Assembly: GCA_963704475.1 (NCBI GenBank)
Contig: OY969900.1
Location: 620,001 to 684,000, forward strand
Reading direction: 5' to 3'
Origin: UBA9655 sp963704475
GTDB lineage: Bacteria > Pseudomonadota > Alphaproteobacteria > UBA9655
DNA length: 64,000 nt
The translations under genes were made by a program, and so were the position numbers. The stretch's first letter is position 1. Each line of letters opens with the position of its first letter. The notes below the pieces were generated by a model, which was given only the letters and a program-made list of their open reading frames with translations, did not search any database and was not told the DNA's origin. Positions 18,208 to 27,758 of the stretch are shown piece after piece.

Positions 18208-19782
18208 CTATCTTTGGGTCGATTGGCTCTTCCCTCGTGTTGAAAGGGGATGATCGTAAAAGTGTACGAGTTGTTGATTTTCTTCAATTGTAATTTCTAC
18301 GTTTTTTATTTCCTTACTCAAATTCAAAATCTTTTTTAATACAGTGTGATCGATGTAGGTGACTGCATAAAAACTTATAACAATTTTTGAGGTGATTTTA
18401 GTCGCTTCTAGTATAGCCTTTTTTAGCTTTAAATAACTGACAAAAGTTAAAGGCCCCTCAACCTGCACGACCGCTCTATCCCTGAGTTTCTTGATCGTTA
18501 TGGTGGGGTTAAATAAGCTTTTGAAGCTATGGCCTCTGAGTCTATGAAGAATGAGTTTCAAAATGATACCAGCCACAATGCCCACGAGTAAATCAACAGC
18601 TAGGGTTGTAATAAACGTTGTTAAAAAGAGAAGAAGCTGATCTTTTCCCACTTCATAAGCATGGATGAATTCACGTGGTGAGGCTAATTTAAGCCCTACG
18701 AATATTAACAAAGCAGCTAAAGCGGATAAGGGAATAAAATTTAAGACGGTCGGAAAAAGAATGACCGCAATAAGCATAAATACGCCATGAAAGAAGTTTG
18801 ACTTTGCTGATTGTGCTCCATAGTCAATATTAGCCTTGCTTCTTACGATCTCAGATATCATGGGGAGCCCTCCGATAAAGGCACATACGAGATTCGCAAT
18901 TCCAACAGCACAGAGGTCTTTATTGAGGTCTGATGGCGCGTGTTGGCTTGTCATTGAGTTAACGGCACAAACTGTCAATATAGATTCTATGGATCCCACA
19001 AGGGCAAACAAGATGATATATTTTAGGCTCATTGGGCTAAATATCATTGAGAAATCTGGAAACTGGACGGCATGAAAGAAATTTGTTGGTAAATTGATAA
19101 ACAGAGTGGAATTCAATGTATGTGTCTGTCCCAAAAAAGTGTAAACATGTTCTGAATTTAAATTTAAAACAATTGATAGCGGTATAACTGTTACTAAAAT
19201 TACAACAGATGATGGTATAAATGAAACTTTTTTTAAATAGGGCCAAATAGCAATGATGAAAAAGGTGACAAGACCTATTGCCAATATGATCGGATTTGCG
19301 TGAACCATTTCAAGAGGCAATTTAAAAAGAAGGGCTAGAGGTCCTGAACCAGAGGGGTCAATGCCCATCATCACATAAGCTTGTTTAGAAATAATGATAA
19401 CGCCAATGGCAGCCAACATCCCATGAATAACAAAGGGAGGCATGATTTCAGCAATAATGGCTTTTTTCGTAATGGCGATGAGAATTTGAATCAAGGCTGC
19501 AACAACACCTACCGCGAGAGCATACTTATAACCTAAAAAAAGATCTCCTTCGCCAAGCTGCTGAACAGCCCCAAAAACGATGACAATTAACCCCGCAGCA
19601 GGACCTTTAATTGAGAGCTGAGCTCCTCCTAGCAAAGAAGCAAGAATCCCCCCAACGATGGCCGTCAAGATTCCTGCAAGCGGAGGAAATTTACTTGCAA
19701 TTGCGATACCTAAGCAGAGGGGCAGGGCTAAAAGAAAAACGTTAAACCCAGCAATAACATCACTTTTAATGGTTCTCATCAC
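18208..19782 (-). CDS. SulP-family anion permease with STAS domain
   Basis: The 524-residue inner-membrane protein belongs to the SulP (SLC26) family of sulfate, bicarbonate or dicarboxylate transporters. It has many hydrophobic helices over residues 1-410, beginning DVIAGFNVFLLALPLCLGIAIA, with the repeated SIKGPAAGLIVIVFGA and GGLPMISEIVRSKANIDYGAQS motifs. A cytoplasmic STAS domain follows (about 425-515, VVQVEGPLTFVSYLKLKKAI). No carbonic anhydrase or sulfur gene is adjacent, so the anion is unresolved. It is monocistronic and lies just outside the left att site of the integrated element. Confidence 0.9.
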   Translation of the reverse strand: MMRTIKSDVIAGFNVFLLALPLCLGIAIASKFPPLAGILTAIVGGILASLLGGAQLSIKGPAAGLIVIVFGAVQQLGEGDLFLGYKYALAVGVVAALIQILIAITKKAIIAEIMPPFVIHGMLAAIGVIIISKQAYVMMGIDPSGSGPLALLFKLPLEMVHANPIILAIGLVTFFIIAIWPYLKKVSFIPSSVVILVTVIPLSIVLNLNSEHVYTFLGQTHTLNSTLFINLPTNFFHAVQFPDFSMIFSPMSLKYIILFALVGSIESILTVCAVNSMTSQHAPSDLNKDLCAVGIANLVCAFIGGLPMISEIVRSKANIDYGAQSAKSNFFHGVFMLIAVILFPTVLNFIPLSALAALLIFVGLKLASPREFIHAYEVGKDQLLLFLTTFITTLAVDLLVGIVAGIILKLILHRLRGHSFKSLFNPTITIKKLRDRAVVQVEGPLTFVSYLKLKKAILEATKITSKIVISFYAVTYIDHTVLKKILNLSKEIKNVEITIEENQQLVHFYDHPLSTRGKSQSTQR

Positions 19783-20082
19783 GTTCGTGCTCCTTTAGCT
19801 TCTATAATAATCCTATAAGTGCCTACGTCAAGACAACAATGGCAGCTGTTTTACAAAATCAGTGCGAAAAATATTTTACTATCTATTTGTTTTTACTCTC
19901 TTCTTTGTTTGAACGGGAATTGCTGTTGCGGGCGCTATGTGGGGGTGTTAATTAAGGCTGTGCAGCTAAATTACCAAATCAGACCATTTGACTTTAAACA
20001 CGCGAATTTTTTCCATCTGCTCCCGATGCGCTTCCGGAGTATTTTGAGAGAATTGACAAAGAGAAAAAATCCCTTATAAAAA
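19783..20082. other. Intergenic region left of the integrated element
   Basis: It contains the presumed promoter of the SulP gene near 19790-19830. I see nothing else with support; the short frames have no coding character. Confidence 0.4.
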
Positions 20083-20129
20083 CTGGTGCCGGATGGGGGA
20101 TTCGAACTCCCGACCTACTGATTACAAAT
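20083..20129 (-). repeat. attL: partial tRNA-Thr 3' end
   Basis: Forty-seven bases identical to 40269-40315 run from the CCA end of tRNA-Thr through the T arm into the anticodon loop, after which the sequence diverges (AAATTAG instead of AAATCAG). This is the displaced 3' fragment left by integration and is not a functional tRNA. Confidence 0.92.
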
Positions 20130-20247
20130 TAGAACAGCTACATATATCTCTCATTATCTCAAGTTATGCAAACATAGCGTTTCATTAATGTTTTGGCGGT
20201 CTTAGCGTATCTCTGTATATCTATATATATCCCTAATTCTCGTTCTA

Positions 20248-20267
20248 TTGCTCCCCATATGCTCCCC
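20248..20267 (+). repeat. 20-bp direct repeat near attL
   Basis: TTGCTCCCCATATGCTCCCC occurs here and again at 40202-40221, in the same orientation, inside both ends of the element. It contains two GCTCCCC units. The position is that expected of integrase arm-type or excisionase sites. Confidence 0.55.
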
Positions 20268-20372
20268 TTTTTGTGTTGCGCTTCAAAATGAGCTCTGTTA
20301 CCTTTCGAGTTAGAATAAACAAGAATACCACTGATAAATACTCAGTCGGTCATCGAAAAAAGGAGGGGGTTT

Positions 20373-21566
20373 ATGTCTGCTCAAAAAAGTCCACAGAAAT
20401 ACAAATTCACCAAGAGAATGATTGAAGCTCTCGAGCCAGATTCAACAAAACGAATTGTTATCTGGGATACAGAAGTCACAGGGTTTTGTGTGCGGGTTTA
20501 CCCAACGGGGCGTAAGACGTATTTTCTTCAATACCGCAATCAAAAAAATGAAACACATAAAGTGAAAATAGGCGTCCATGGCTCCATCACAACAGAAGCC
20601 GCACGGGAAAAAGCAAATCAACTGGCTTTGAGCGTTTCTCTTGGCACTGATCCCTCTATTAAGCTTCTCTCGTCAGAACAACATACGGTCTATGACTTGG
20701 GAGAAGAGTACCTCAAATCCCATGCCAAAGTGAAAAAGAAAAGCAAAGGCTGCAAGGAAGACGAGACTTTTCTACGAGATATCATTTACAAAAAATTTGG
20801 TTCAACTGATGTAACGGCTGTTTCTGCCCTTGACCTTCAAAAACTTCATGCAAGTCTTAAAGAGACACCCTATAAAGCCAACAGAATCCGAGCCCTTTTA
20901 AGCAAGATGTTTAACCTTGCCATTGGATGGGGCTGGAGGGCAGATAATCCCGTGAATGGCGTTGAGAAATATCAGGAATATAAACGTCATCGATGGTTAA
21001 ATAATGAAGAAATGCAACGATTATGGGAAGCATTAGACACCCATACCGATCAAAGTATTGCCAATGCTCTGCGGCTTCTTCTTTTAACGGGGTCTAGACG
21101 GAGTGAAGTCCTCCATGCCACCTGGGATCAATTTGATCTGGAACGAGAGATATGGACCAAACCCGCTCATACAACAAAACAAAAACAGATGGCCCATGTT
21201 CCTCTGTCGGCTCAAACTATTGATATGTTAAAGGCTATGAAAAGTGAGGCCACGTCTCCTTTTCTTTTTCCTGGAAGGATCCCGGGAAAACCTCTTCAAG
21301 AAATCAAAAAATCTTGGGACAGCATCACAAAAAAAGCGGGGCTCTCAAATGTTCGTATCCATGACCTCAGACACACTCATGCGTCTCATTTAGTCTCCAG
21401 CGGGTTAAGCTTGAGCATCGTAGGAAAGTTGCTGGGTCATACGCAAGCCTCCACCACCCAAAGATATGCCCATTTAGCTGATGAGCCTTTAAAACAAGCA
21501 ACGCAGGTATTTGGGAATAAGCTTGAGAAGCTCTCATTCAAATTGACAGCCAAGCCGACTTCATAG
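20373..21566 (+). CDS. int: Tyrosine recombinase (P4-type integrase)
   Basis: The 397-residue integrase has an N-terminal arm-binding domain of the DUF4102 type (about residues 10-95, VWDTEVTGFCVRVYPTGRKTY-like), a core-binding domain (about 105-195) and the catalytic domain. Active-site residues are Arg in TGSRRSEV (about 242), the box HDLRHTHASHL (330-340), His in LGHTQ (356) and the nucleophile Tyr365 in QRYAHL. It lies 243 bp inside attL, reads into the element and follows AGGAGG. Together with the tRNA-Thr repeats it is the enzyme that integrated the element. Confidence 0.95.
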   Translation: MSAQKSPQKYKFTKRMIEALEPDSTKRIVIWDTEVTGFCVRVYPTGRKTYFLQYRNQKNETHKVKIGVHGSITTEAAREKANQLALSVSLGTDPSIKLLSSEQHTVYDLGEEYLKSHAKVKKKSKGCKEDETFLRDIIYKKFGSTDVTAVSALDLQKLHASLKETPYKANRIRALLSKMFNLAIGWGWRADNPVNGVEKYQEYKRHRWLNNEEMQRLWEALDTHTDQSIANALRLLLLTGSRRSEVLHATWDQFDLEREIWTKPAHTTKQKQMAHVPLSAQTIDMLKAMKSEATSPFLFPGRIPGKPLQEIKKSWDSITKKAGLSNVRIHDLRHTHASHLVSSGLSLSIVGKLLGHTQASTTQRYAHLADEPLKQATQVFGNKLEKLSFKLTAKPTS

Positions 21567-21626
21567 AAATTAAATAATGAGGGCACAAAACTTATTTTTA
21601 GCTCCTCTTTTAAAAGTGTATGAAAA

Positions 21627-22709
21627 ATGAATGACTTGAATAAAAACAACCCCTTAGAAACAAAAAAGCCCGATGATTTTATCATCAGCAACTCACTCAT
21701 AGTTGATTTAAAAAGATTAATTGAGAGCACTAAAAATCGGATTATTTACTCATCCAATTCTGAATTAATCCTTTTGAACTGGAAAATCGGAGAGCGTACA
21801 GAAGAAGAAATTCTCAAGAACAAACGAGCAGATTATGGGGACAAGATTGTTGCGACAGTGTCGCACCAATTATCTCAGGAATACGGAAGAGGCTTTACGA
21901 GGTCTTCCCTCACAAGAATGATTAATTTTTATAGGTCATTTCAAGATATTACAGTTGTTGCAACACTATCTCGGCACTTAAGTTGGAGTCATTTTGTTGA
22001 ATTAATTCCTTTAAAACCAGATTTGAAGCGCAATTTCTATGCAGAGATGTGCAGAGTAGAAAGGTGGAGTGTTAGAAAACTCCGAGAAAAAATAGATGGG
22101 ATGCTTTACGAAAGAACAGCTATTGCAAAAAAACCTGAGGAAGTGATTCGCTTAGAAATTGAGGCCCTTCGGAAAGAGGATCTTCTGACACCTAATCTCA
22201 TATTAAAAGATCCTTATTTGCTAGACTTTCTAGACTTAACAGAAGTTTACAGCGAAAAAGATCTTGAGAGCTCCATCTTAAGAGAAATCGAAAAATTCAT
22301 TTTGGAGCTTGGGTCAGACTTTAGTTTTATTTCTCGTCAAAAAAGAATCACCATTGGGGAGGAAGATCACTACATAGACCTCTTATTCTACAACAGGGCC
22401 TTGCGACGACTTATAGCAATCGAACTTAAAATGGGGCGGTTTAAGGCTGCTGACAAGGGACAAATGGAGCTCTACTTAAGATGGCTTGATAAACACGAAA
22501 AGAAAATAGGAGAAGAGAATCCATTAGGAATTATTCTCTGTTCGGATAAGAACCAAGAGCAAGTGGAACTCCTTGAGCTGGCTCAAAACGGTATTCATGT
22601 GGCTGAGTTTATGACAGAGCTTCCCGCCCCTGAGGTTTTTGAGAAAAAACTTCATAAGGCAATAGAATATGCAAAGGCTAAATTTGATAGATCATTAAAC
22701 TTAAAATAG
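21627..22709 (+). CDS. YhcG-like PD-(D/E)XK nuclease (DUF1016)
   Basis: A 360-residue protein of the DUF1016/YhcG group. The N-terminal helical region contains NWKIGERTEEEI and LSQEYGRGFTRSSLTRMINFYRSF (about 50-100). The C-terminal nuclease fold shows YIDLLFYNRALRRLIAIELKMGRFKAADKGQM (about 250-282), with the D..ELK arrangement of PD-(D/E)XK enzymes, then EENPLGIILCSDK. Such proteins occur in defence islands and mobile elements, and biochemical roles are still loosely defined. It follows the integrase by 60 bp in the same direction. Confidence 0.9.
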   Translation: MNDLNKNNPLETKKPDDFIISNSLIVDLKRLIESTKNRIIYSSNSELILLNWKIGERTEEEILKNKRADYGDKIVATVSHQLSQEYGRGFTRSSLTRMINFYRSFQDITVVATLSRHLSWSHFVELIPLKPDLKRNFYAEMCRVERWSVRKLREKIDGMLYERTAIAKKPEEVIRLEIEALRKEDLLTPNLILKDPYLLDFLDLTEVYSEKDLESSILREIEKFILELGSDFSFISRQKRITIGEEDHYIDLLFYNRALRRLIAIELKMGRFKAADKGQMELYLRWLDKHEKKIGEENPLGIILCSDKNQEQVELLELAQNGIHVAEFMTELPAPEVFEKKLHKAIEYAKAKFDRSLNLK

Positions 22710-23052
22710 AAGTGTTTTCCGCGCAATATAACCCCTCTTTCATTTTAACGGCTAATTTTTTGGCCTTTTCTCAATGTCTTTAACATCGATATCTCTCATG
22801 AGAGAGGATTTTACCTCTGTAATGTTTACAATAGACGTATTCCATACTGAAAAAATATTTTGGGGAGTTTTGGGACTTGGTTGACATTGATTTTAAAACA
22901 TTTTGAGAGAGAAAAAAAGAATTTTTGAGGTGCCCCAGAAACACTTAATTCTGGAACTGTTTCTGGAACTTGACACGTACTGGGTGGAGGTAGAAGATCA
23001 GAGTTGAGTAAAAATTGCTCGATAAAAAGAAACAAAAAAAGGAGAGCTCCCC
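22710..23052. other. Intergenic region after the YhcG-like gene
   Basis: It contains a small palindrome TCTCATGAGA near 22793-22803 and presumably the promoter of the secreted protein at 23053, which has AAAGGAGAG as ribosome-binding site. I see nothing else I can support. Confidence 0.35.
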
Positions 23053-23643
23053 ATGCATAAAAATTTTATCCGAACAACAGTTAGAATAGCAATCCCAAGT
23101 TTTTTGTCTCTGACAATGATCTTCCAACCAAGTAGATGCTACGCACCCATAGACGAAGCCACGGGAATCTATGTCCTGAGAAGACTACACGGGGAAGACA
23201 ACAACGAACGTATAGCTAGAACAATAAACGAATGTAAGGCCAAAGCAGGAACGGACAGACATGCAGGCGGCCTAGGACAACGTATAGGACAACACGACCG
23301 CGAACACATGAAAGTACACAGAGATATCATAAAGTTCCATACATTAGACGATGAAAGCGAAACCATTGTCTCTCGAATTAAGCATTATACTGACTACGTA
23401 TACCCAAAATACTATAATCATTCTTGGTGTGCAGACTGCAGGCTACTTGCGGAAACTCACCTTCGCAGAGCTCTTCCAGTTCTCAATCAGAGGGAGCTTC
23501 CGGAATTTGATCCAGACCGGGAGATAGTTCCGTATGAAGAAAGACAGGCTAGGAGGCGGTTGATTGGTGAACTGAAAGGGTTAGCTGCTGCTGCTGCAGT
23601 TGGTGTTGCTATAGGATTCATGGCGGATGAAAATGCAGATTGA
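23053..23643 (+). CDS. Secreted protein of unknown function in the element
   Basis: The 196-residue product is not recognised. Residues 1-30 form a signal peptide (IAIPSFLSLTMIFQPSRCYA). The mature region is rich in His, Arg and Asp, with a CXXC pair in NHSWCADCRLLAETHLRRAL (about 134-153). A C-terminal hydrophobic segment GLAAAAAVGVAIGFMA (about 174-189) could anchor it or be a helical tail. It has a strong AAAGGAGAG site. Codon use is richer in GC-ending codons than neighbouring transfer genes. Its position in a mobile element and its export mark it as a candidate cargo or effector gene. Confidence 0.6.
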   Translation: MHKNFIRTTVRIAIPSFLSLTMIFQPSRCYAPIDEATGIYVLRRLHGEDNNERIARTINECKAKAGTDRHAGGLGQRIGQHDREHMKVHRDIIKFHTLDDESETIVSRIKHYTDYVYPKYYNHSWCADCRLLAETHLRRALPVLNQRELPEFDPDREIVPYEERQARRRLIGELKGLAAAAAVGVAIGFMADENAD

Positions 23644-23873
23644 TCATTCGTGTAAAAATAAATAGTGCAAGGTTATCTTGGGCCCGGAACCGTCTAACCG
23701 TACGCGCCGATAACACCGCGCGAGCTGAAGAAGCCATAACGTGGAATATCGATCGGAAACATGCAGATGAGCTAGACCCACGACTCGTGATGCCACGAGA
23801 CGTCGTGAACCTAGTTGAAACGGCACGAATATACGAAAGAGTAGATTACCCAGCCACGAGGGATTGGCACTAA
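23640..23873 (+). CDS. Small hypothetical protein or gene fragment
   Basis: A 77-codon frame begins with a TTG overlapping the stop of the preceding gene by 4 bp. The sequence has a plausible protein composition (VMPRDVVNLVETARIYERVD) and shares the GC-richer codon use of the upstream gene. No ATG or Shine-Dalgarno is seen. It could be a translationally coupled small protein or a fragment of a longer protein. I recognise no relative. Confidence 0.3.
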   Translation: MIIRVKINSARLSWARNRLTVRADNTARAEEAITWNIDRKHADELDPRLVMPRDVVNLVETARIYERVDYPATRDWH

Positions 23874-23892
23874 TGCCCGTGGCCGAAAAGAA

Positions 23893-24014
23893 CAGCAGGA
23901 TTGCCCTTGGCAATCCTGCATAAGTCGCGCTCGCATATACCTCGTAACACTGGCATTCTGAAGTTTAATCTCTCTCTGGTTCAATTCTCCGCAGCTTTGC
24001 TGAGATTTTTTTTT
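23893..24014 (+). terminator. Two hairpins ending in a T run
   Basis: A strong hairpin GCAGGATTGCC-CTT-GGCAATCCTGC lies at about 23893-23918. A second stem TCTC-GCA..TGC-GAGA at 23986-24005 is followed by nine T residues (24006-24014). The second is a standard intrinsic terminator for the plus-strand genes upstream. Confidence 0.65.
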
Positions 24015-24016
24015 AA

Positions 24017-24085
24017 AGCAGGCCGGTCCGAAGGAAAAATTCCCATAATACTCCGTCGGCTTGCCGCGGAGATAGGGAATTTTAG
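24017..24085. repeat. 69-bp palindromic repeat, copy 1
   Basis: The sequence matches the complementary strand of 54823-54891 with only about seven differences. It is self-complementary in part (arms AAAATTCCC and GGGAATTTT around CTCCG..CGGAG). It lies between a terminator and the 3' end of the primase-helicase gene. Confidence 0.75.
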
Positions 24086-24115
24086 ATCTGCGCATTTATT
24101 GGGATACACCATCTC

Positions 24116-26560
24116 TCACCCCACCACCCAAAAGCCCCCTTGCGAATTTTCCACAATATAGCCCATCTCGACAAGGTCAGTGAGGAGGGGGAGAAGATCT
24201 TTAAGGCTTCTAAATTTTGAGTGGCGGAGGATAAAGCGTCGTTTGAGTGGTTTGTCTGGACTGCTTGGGTATTTGCGCATCCATGCCAGAAGCTCATCGG
24301 CTTTAGGGAGCGTTGCCTCAATGCCCATGCCGTAGATGCGGCGAGCGTGCGATTCGAGGTAGGCGCACCAAGATGAGGCGTGTTTGGTGGCCTCAAGGGA
24401 GACGTCTCCCGCTCCCGTTTTATCCGCCACTCGAATGAGATGAAAGATGAGGGCCAAGGACGGCATCAAGCTTCTGTATTTTGAGAGGTGTTGGAGGATG
24501 AGCGGGTGGTCTGGTGTTTCAAGCTTTTGCTGGAGTTTTGTAAGCCACTCATGGAAAAACGTTTGAGCCTCAGGAGAAAACCGAAAAAAAGGAATGATAT
24601 ACTGTCCTTCGTAACTGGACTCTTCTTCTTGTGCGCCAACGTCTGTAAATTTTAGGGAAGCGATTGTTTTACAAATATGAAGCACCCGCCCTCTTGCAAT
24701 GGGACAGGGGCGCTCATCAACCAAAGTCCAGGGTTTTTTGTCAGGGTACACAAGCAACTGGAACCGTTGAAGGAGCCCATCGTTATCCAGATCTTTGAGC
24801 GCGCGTTTCAGGTAGGACGCTATTTTATCGGGCTGGGTGGTGCCTAAAAGAGAGACGCAGATATTTGGAGCGTGCACCATGCCGCGCCCAATGCGGTCGA
24901 TGGTGTAGGATTTATCGCCATTCCACGCCTCCAGGTAAAAGCTGCGATCCGATTCATGCCCTTTCTTTTCCCAAGACTCAAGGAATCCCATCAGTTCATC
25001 TCGGAAAACAAGCACGCCGCCTGGGTTTTGAGAGAGAATCTCGTGCATTTTTTCGACCGTTGTGTCACTGACCTTGTAGCGTTTGAGGACCGGTTCAGGA
25101 GGCGTCTTCTTCAAGAGAGCTGCCAACTTTTCTTTAAGGACAGTGAGGTCGGATGTGTCAGATTGAAAGAGAGCGTCTCCTTTTTGTTCAACAATAACCT
25201 TTATCTTGTTTTCTAGAGTTTTCCTTTCCTCCCCAAAAGCGACTTTTTCGGCCTCATAGGTGTTTTTTTGTTCAAAATAGTTTTCTTTGGCTTCTAGCTC
25301 TAAAGGCCCAAAAGGAAAAAGAACATCCGAACACACAGGGCTTTTGAGGGTTCCTGGATCTCCTAAAATGCCGCCCCAGAGATTGGGCACAACCGTCCAA
25401 TCGTCTTTCGCATTGGGCTTAATTGCACACCGTGCCCCGATGAGGCTTGCTATCATGAGAATGGCCGGAATAGCAACAAAATCCAAAGGACATTGACGGC
25501 GATGGGCGATATCCTTGATCCAATTCCGGAAGGGTTCTGGGATCATCTCCAGCGTAAAGAGAAGGACGGGCATCAGGGAACTGGTATCAGGAGTCAGAGG
25601 ATCAACATCTTGTTCATCTTTAGGAGAAGAAAGCTGAGCTTGCGCAAGCTGTGCTTTCACTTCTTCAACTCCTTCTAACACATGGAGATCATTGAAATCC
25701 GTGGGCTTTCTGCTTGTCTCTTTAAACGTTGGGAACACCACAGAACACCCATACTTTTGTGCGGCCTCACGGGCCTTTTCTCGACCAGGATTTGTGTCTT
25801 TCCAAACGTCATCATCCCCTGCAATGATAAGGGGACTTTGGGGATAGGCTTTTTTCAACTCCTCAATGACAGATTCAAGATTGCCTGCGTCAAACGCAAC
25901 GACCGTCGGTTGATGGGTTGCCCTATAAACACTTGCCCCTGTGGCGTAGCCTTCTGTCACATAAATCGGTTTTCCCTCCTCAAGATCCCCAAGGTGATGA
26001 AAACATCCCTTCTTACGCCCTGTGGTCAGAAACCGCTTTGTCCCGTCTGGCTCAATCCATTGAAGACTCCAGAGCTTGCCGCTTGTGTCCCTTAAGGGTA
26101 CAACAACTTTCTCCCCCTCAAAGCGAACACTCAAAGCCTCTACGTGTTTTTGGGTCAAATAGGGAGAGCTTCCCTCTTCAGCAAATCTATCCCACAGAGA
26201 CAAAGCATGGAGGGCAACCTCCTCCTGCTTTTTGAGCCTTTCCTCCTGTGCTTTCTGTTGGGCGTGGATCATCTGAGTGTGAAGGAGTGCCGCGTCTTTT
26301 GGAGAGTGGAGGAGATCTTGCTTGAGGCTCCAGGTTTCATGAATGCCCCGGCTCCAATCCCCAAAGGTCCCCGCCAGGCCATAAAACCCATACCAACAGT
26401 CCTTGTTTCCTTTCCCTTCGGTGGCGAACCGATGAATTTTGCCATCCGGGATCAATTTATCCCTCAAACGAATCCCCTTGCAGGCCATCGCCTGCAGAAA
26501 GGCTCCTTCATGGATTCCGCAGGCTTGTGGGGGAGTTATAAAGGTGAAAGCATTATTCAT
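24116..26560 (-). CDS. Toprim/DUF3987 primase-helicase-like protein
   Basis: An 814-residue replication-type protein. The N-terminal third contains a Toprim-like core: PIYVTEGYATGASVYRAT and PLIIAGDDDVWKDTNPGREKA, about residues 205-270, with the acidic D-x-D. The rest matches the DUF3987 ATPase: GILGDPGTLKSPVCSDV (P-loop-like, about 408-424), VFRDELMGFLESWEKKG and TQPDKIASYLKRAL. Such proteins are typical of P4-like and integrative elements and probably serve element replication after excision. It is encoded just after an AlpA-like gene, with an 8-bp overlap. Confidence 0.88.
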   Translation of the reverse strand: MNNAFTFITPPQACGIHEGAFLQAMACKGIRLRDKLIPDGKIHRFATEGKGNKDCWYGFYGLAGTFGDWSRGIHETWSLKQDLLHSPKDAALLHTQMIHAQQKAQEERLKKQEEVALHALSLWDRFAEEGSSPYLTQKHVEALSVRFEGEKVVVPLRDTSGKLWSLQWIEPDGTKRFLTTGRKKGCFHHLGDLEEGKPIYVTEGYATGASVYRATHQPTVVAFDAGNLESVIEELKKAYPQSPLIIAGDDDVWKDTNPGREKAREAAQKYGCSVVFPTFKETSRKPTDFNDLHVLEGVEEVKAQLAQAQLSSPKDEQDVDPLTPDTSSLMPVLLFTLEMIPEPFRNWIKDIAHRRQCPLDFVAIPAILMIASLIGARCAIKPNAKDDWTVVPNLWGGILGDPGTLKSPVCSDVLFPFGPLELEAKENYFEQKNTYEAEKVAFGEERKTLENKIKVIVEQKGDALFQSDTSDLTVLKEKLAALLKKTPPEPVLKRYKVSDTTVEKMHEILSQNPGGVLVFRDELMGFLESWEKKGHESDRSFYLEAWNGDKSYTIDRIGRGMVHAPNICVSLLGTTQPDKIASYLKRALKDLDNDGLLQRFQLLVYPDKKPWTLVDERPCPIARGRVLHICKTIASLKFTDVGAQEEESSYEGQYIIPFFRFSPEAQTFFHEWLTKLQQKLETPDHPLILQHLSKYRSLMPSLALIFHLIRVADKTGAGDVSLEATKHASSWCAYLESHARRIYGMGIEATLPKADELLAWMRKYPSSPDKPLKRRFILRHSKFRSLKDLLPLLTDLVEMGYIVENSQGGFWVVG

Positions 26561-26774
26561 GTTTGTCTCTCTCAGGGGCTTGGTTCACGGTCCGTCTTTC
26601 AACAAATTGAAGGAGATCGCTATAGCGATATTTAGCCAGTCTCCCGACTTTTACGCACGGGACTTGATAGCGATTGGTAGATTTCCAAATGGCGAGCGTC
26701 ATTTCCGACACGCCTAAAAAAGTGGCCGCTTCTTTACGATTTAAGAGGCGATTCTGTGTGATGTCGTCTTTCAT
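26553..26774 (-). CDS. AlpA-like helix-turn-helix protein
   Basis: A 73-residue DNA-binding protein of the AlpA/excisionase type, with NRKEAATFLGVSEMTLAIWKS as the recognition helix-turn-helix and VKVGRLAKYRYSDLLQFVE as the wing. I start it at the ATG at 26774 because the upstream extension is not conserved in character and AGGGAAAGAC precedes this ATG. It is translationally coupled to the primase-helicase. In P4-like elements such proteins activate or direct excision, and the same is likely here. Confidence 0.85.
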   Translation of the reverse strand: MKDDITQNRLLNRKEAATFLGVSEMTLAIWKSTNRYQVPCVKVGRLAKYRYSDLLQFVERRTVNQAPERDKHE

Positions 26775-27005
26775 GGTCTTTCCCTTGTTTGATTGTAAAA
26801 AACTCACCCTAAGATGAGAGAAAACGCGTTATACTGCGTTAACTATATAAAAAGAATACACGAATATAATAGAAATTGAAGTTTCTCAAAAAAATTTCTA
26901 AGGCAATGTTGTTTTACATTGATCTGTATAGATAGTGAGAAGTAATGAGAATAAATGAGATCATACCGTCGCAAACATTTTGCGAAGGTTGACCCTCATG
27001 AAAGC

Positions 27006-27758
27006 CTAAAGAGGGTGTCTTTGCGGTGAAGCCTGGGAGAACATATCCCTTATTTCCTGGAGTTTGTCCTCAAACGGATGAAACGGAATGTCAATATCAT
27101 CACTATGAATCCAAGGAGGAAGCGAGAAAAGGGTTTCTTCTGAGAACAAGGACTGGCCTTTTACATTGGGCGTTGTAACCCGTAACATCATTTTTCTAAA
27201 GAAGTGGGCGACTTTTAAAAAGTGTTCAATTGTGTGGGGATCTTCCCACGGGTCGTCCTCCCGATCGTCCTCCGGCGTTTCCGGTCCATTTTCTTTCATC
27301 ATATTAAAGGCGGCAATAAAAGGACAAAGGGATTTATAGACTTTGAAGGTTTCACGGTAAGCCTTTTCTCCTCCAGAGGAGTCCTTCTGTTCTTGTTTCC
27401 TCTGTTGCGTTTTGAGAGGGCCTTTCCCCAAAATGATCTCAAGCGCCTTTTCAACACTGGCTTGGAAAGACCGAAGGGGTGACACTTCCCACGTTCGAGC
27501 GAGGCACAGAAGCGTCCACACAAGCTGGTCGACGCGTTTAAAATGACGCACTGTCTCGCTTTTTTGAAAACCCTCTTGAATCAGCCACAGCGGATAGAGG
27601 TCTCCAGAAATTTTCCTGAAGAAATGATCTTCTGGAATATTAAGGAAAAACCTTGCGAGCAAGAGAGAGGCATTCTTCTTCTTCATTTCAATCTTATTGT
27701 AGGAATGAGTGTTGAGAGACAAAATCACCTTATGCCGTTTTTCCGTACAGAGACACAA
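27006..27758 (-). CDS. Hypothetical protein of the integrated element
   Basis: A 250-codon frame I do not recognise. The N-terminus is uncertain: the first in-frame start is a TTG at 27758 that overlaps the preceding gene, while an ATG (MKKKNASLLLARF) lies at 27686. The protein is helical and charged, with an acidic stretch ENGPETPEDDREDDPWEDP (about 148-166) and no signal peptide or membrane segment. It is probably cotranscribed with the upstream proline-rich gene. The location between primase and repeat region suggests a role in element maintenance, but nothing shows it. Confidence 0.6.
   Translation of the reverse strand: MCLCTEKRHKVILSLNTHSYNKIEMKKKNASLLLARFFLNIPEDHFFRKISGDLYPLWLIQEGFQKSETVRHFKRVDQLVWTLLCLARTWEVSPLRSFQASVEKALEIILGKGPLKTQQRKQEQKDSSGGEKAYRETFKVYKSLCPFIAAFNMMKENGPETPEDDREDDPWEDPHTIEHFLKVAHFFRKMMLRVTTPNVKGQSLFSEETLFSLPPWIHSDDIDIPFHPFEDKLQEIRDMFSQASPQRHPL

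Noticed and set aside
23811..24095. 94-codon minus-strand protein
   Set aside because: Most of it is the translated palindromic repeat and the terminator region; no ribosome site.
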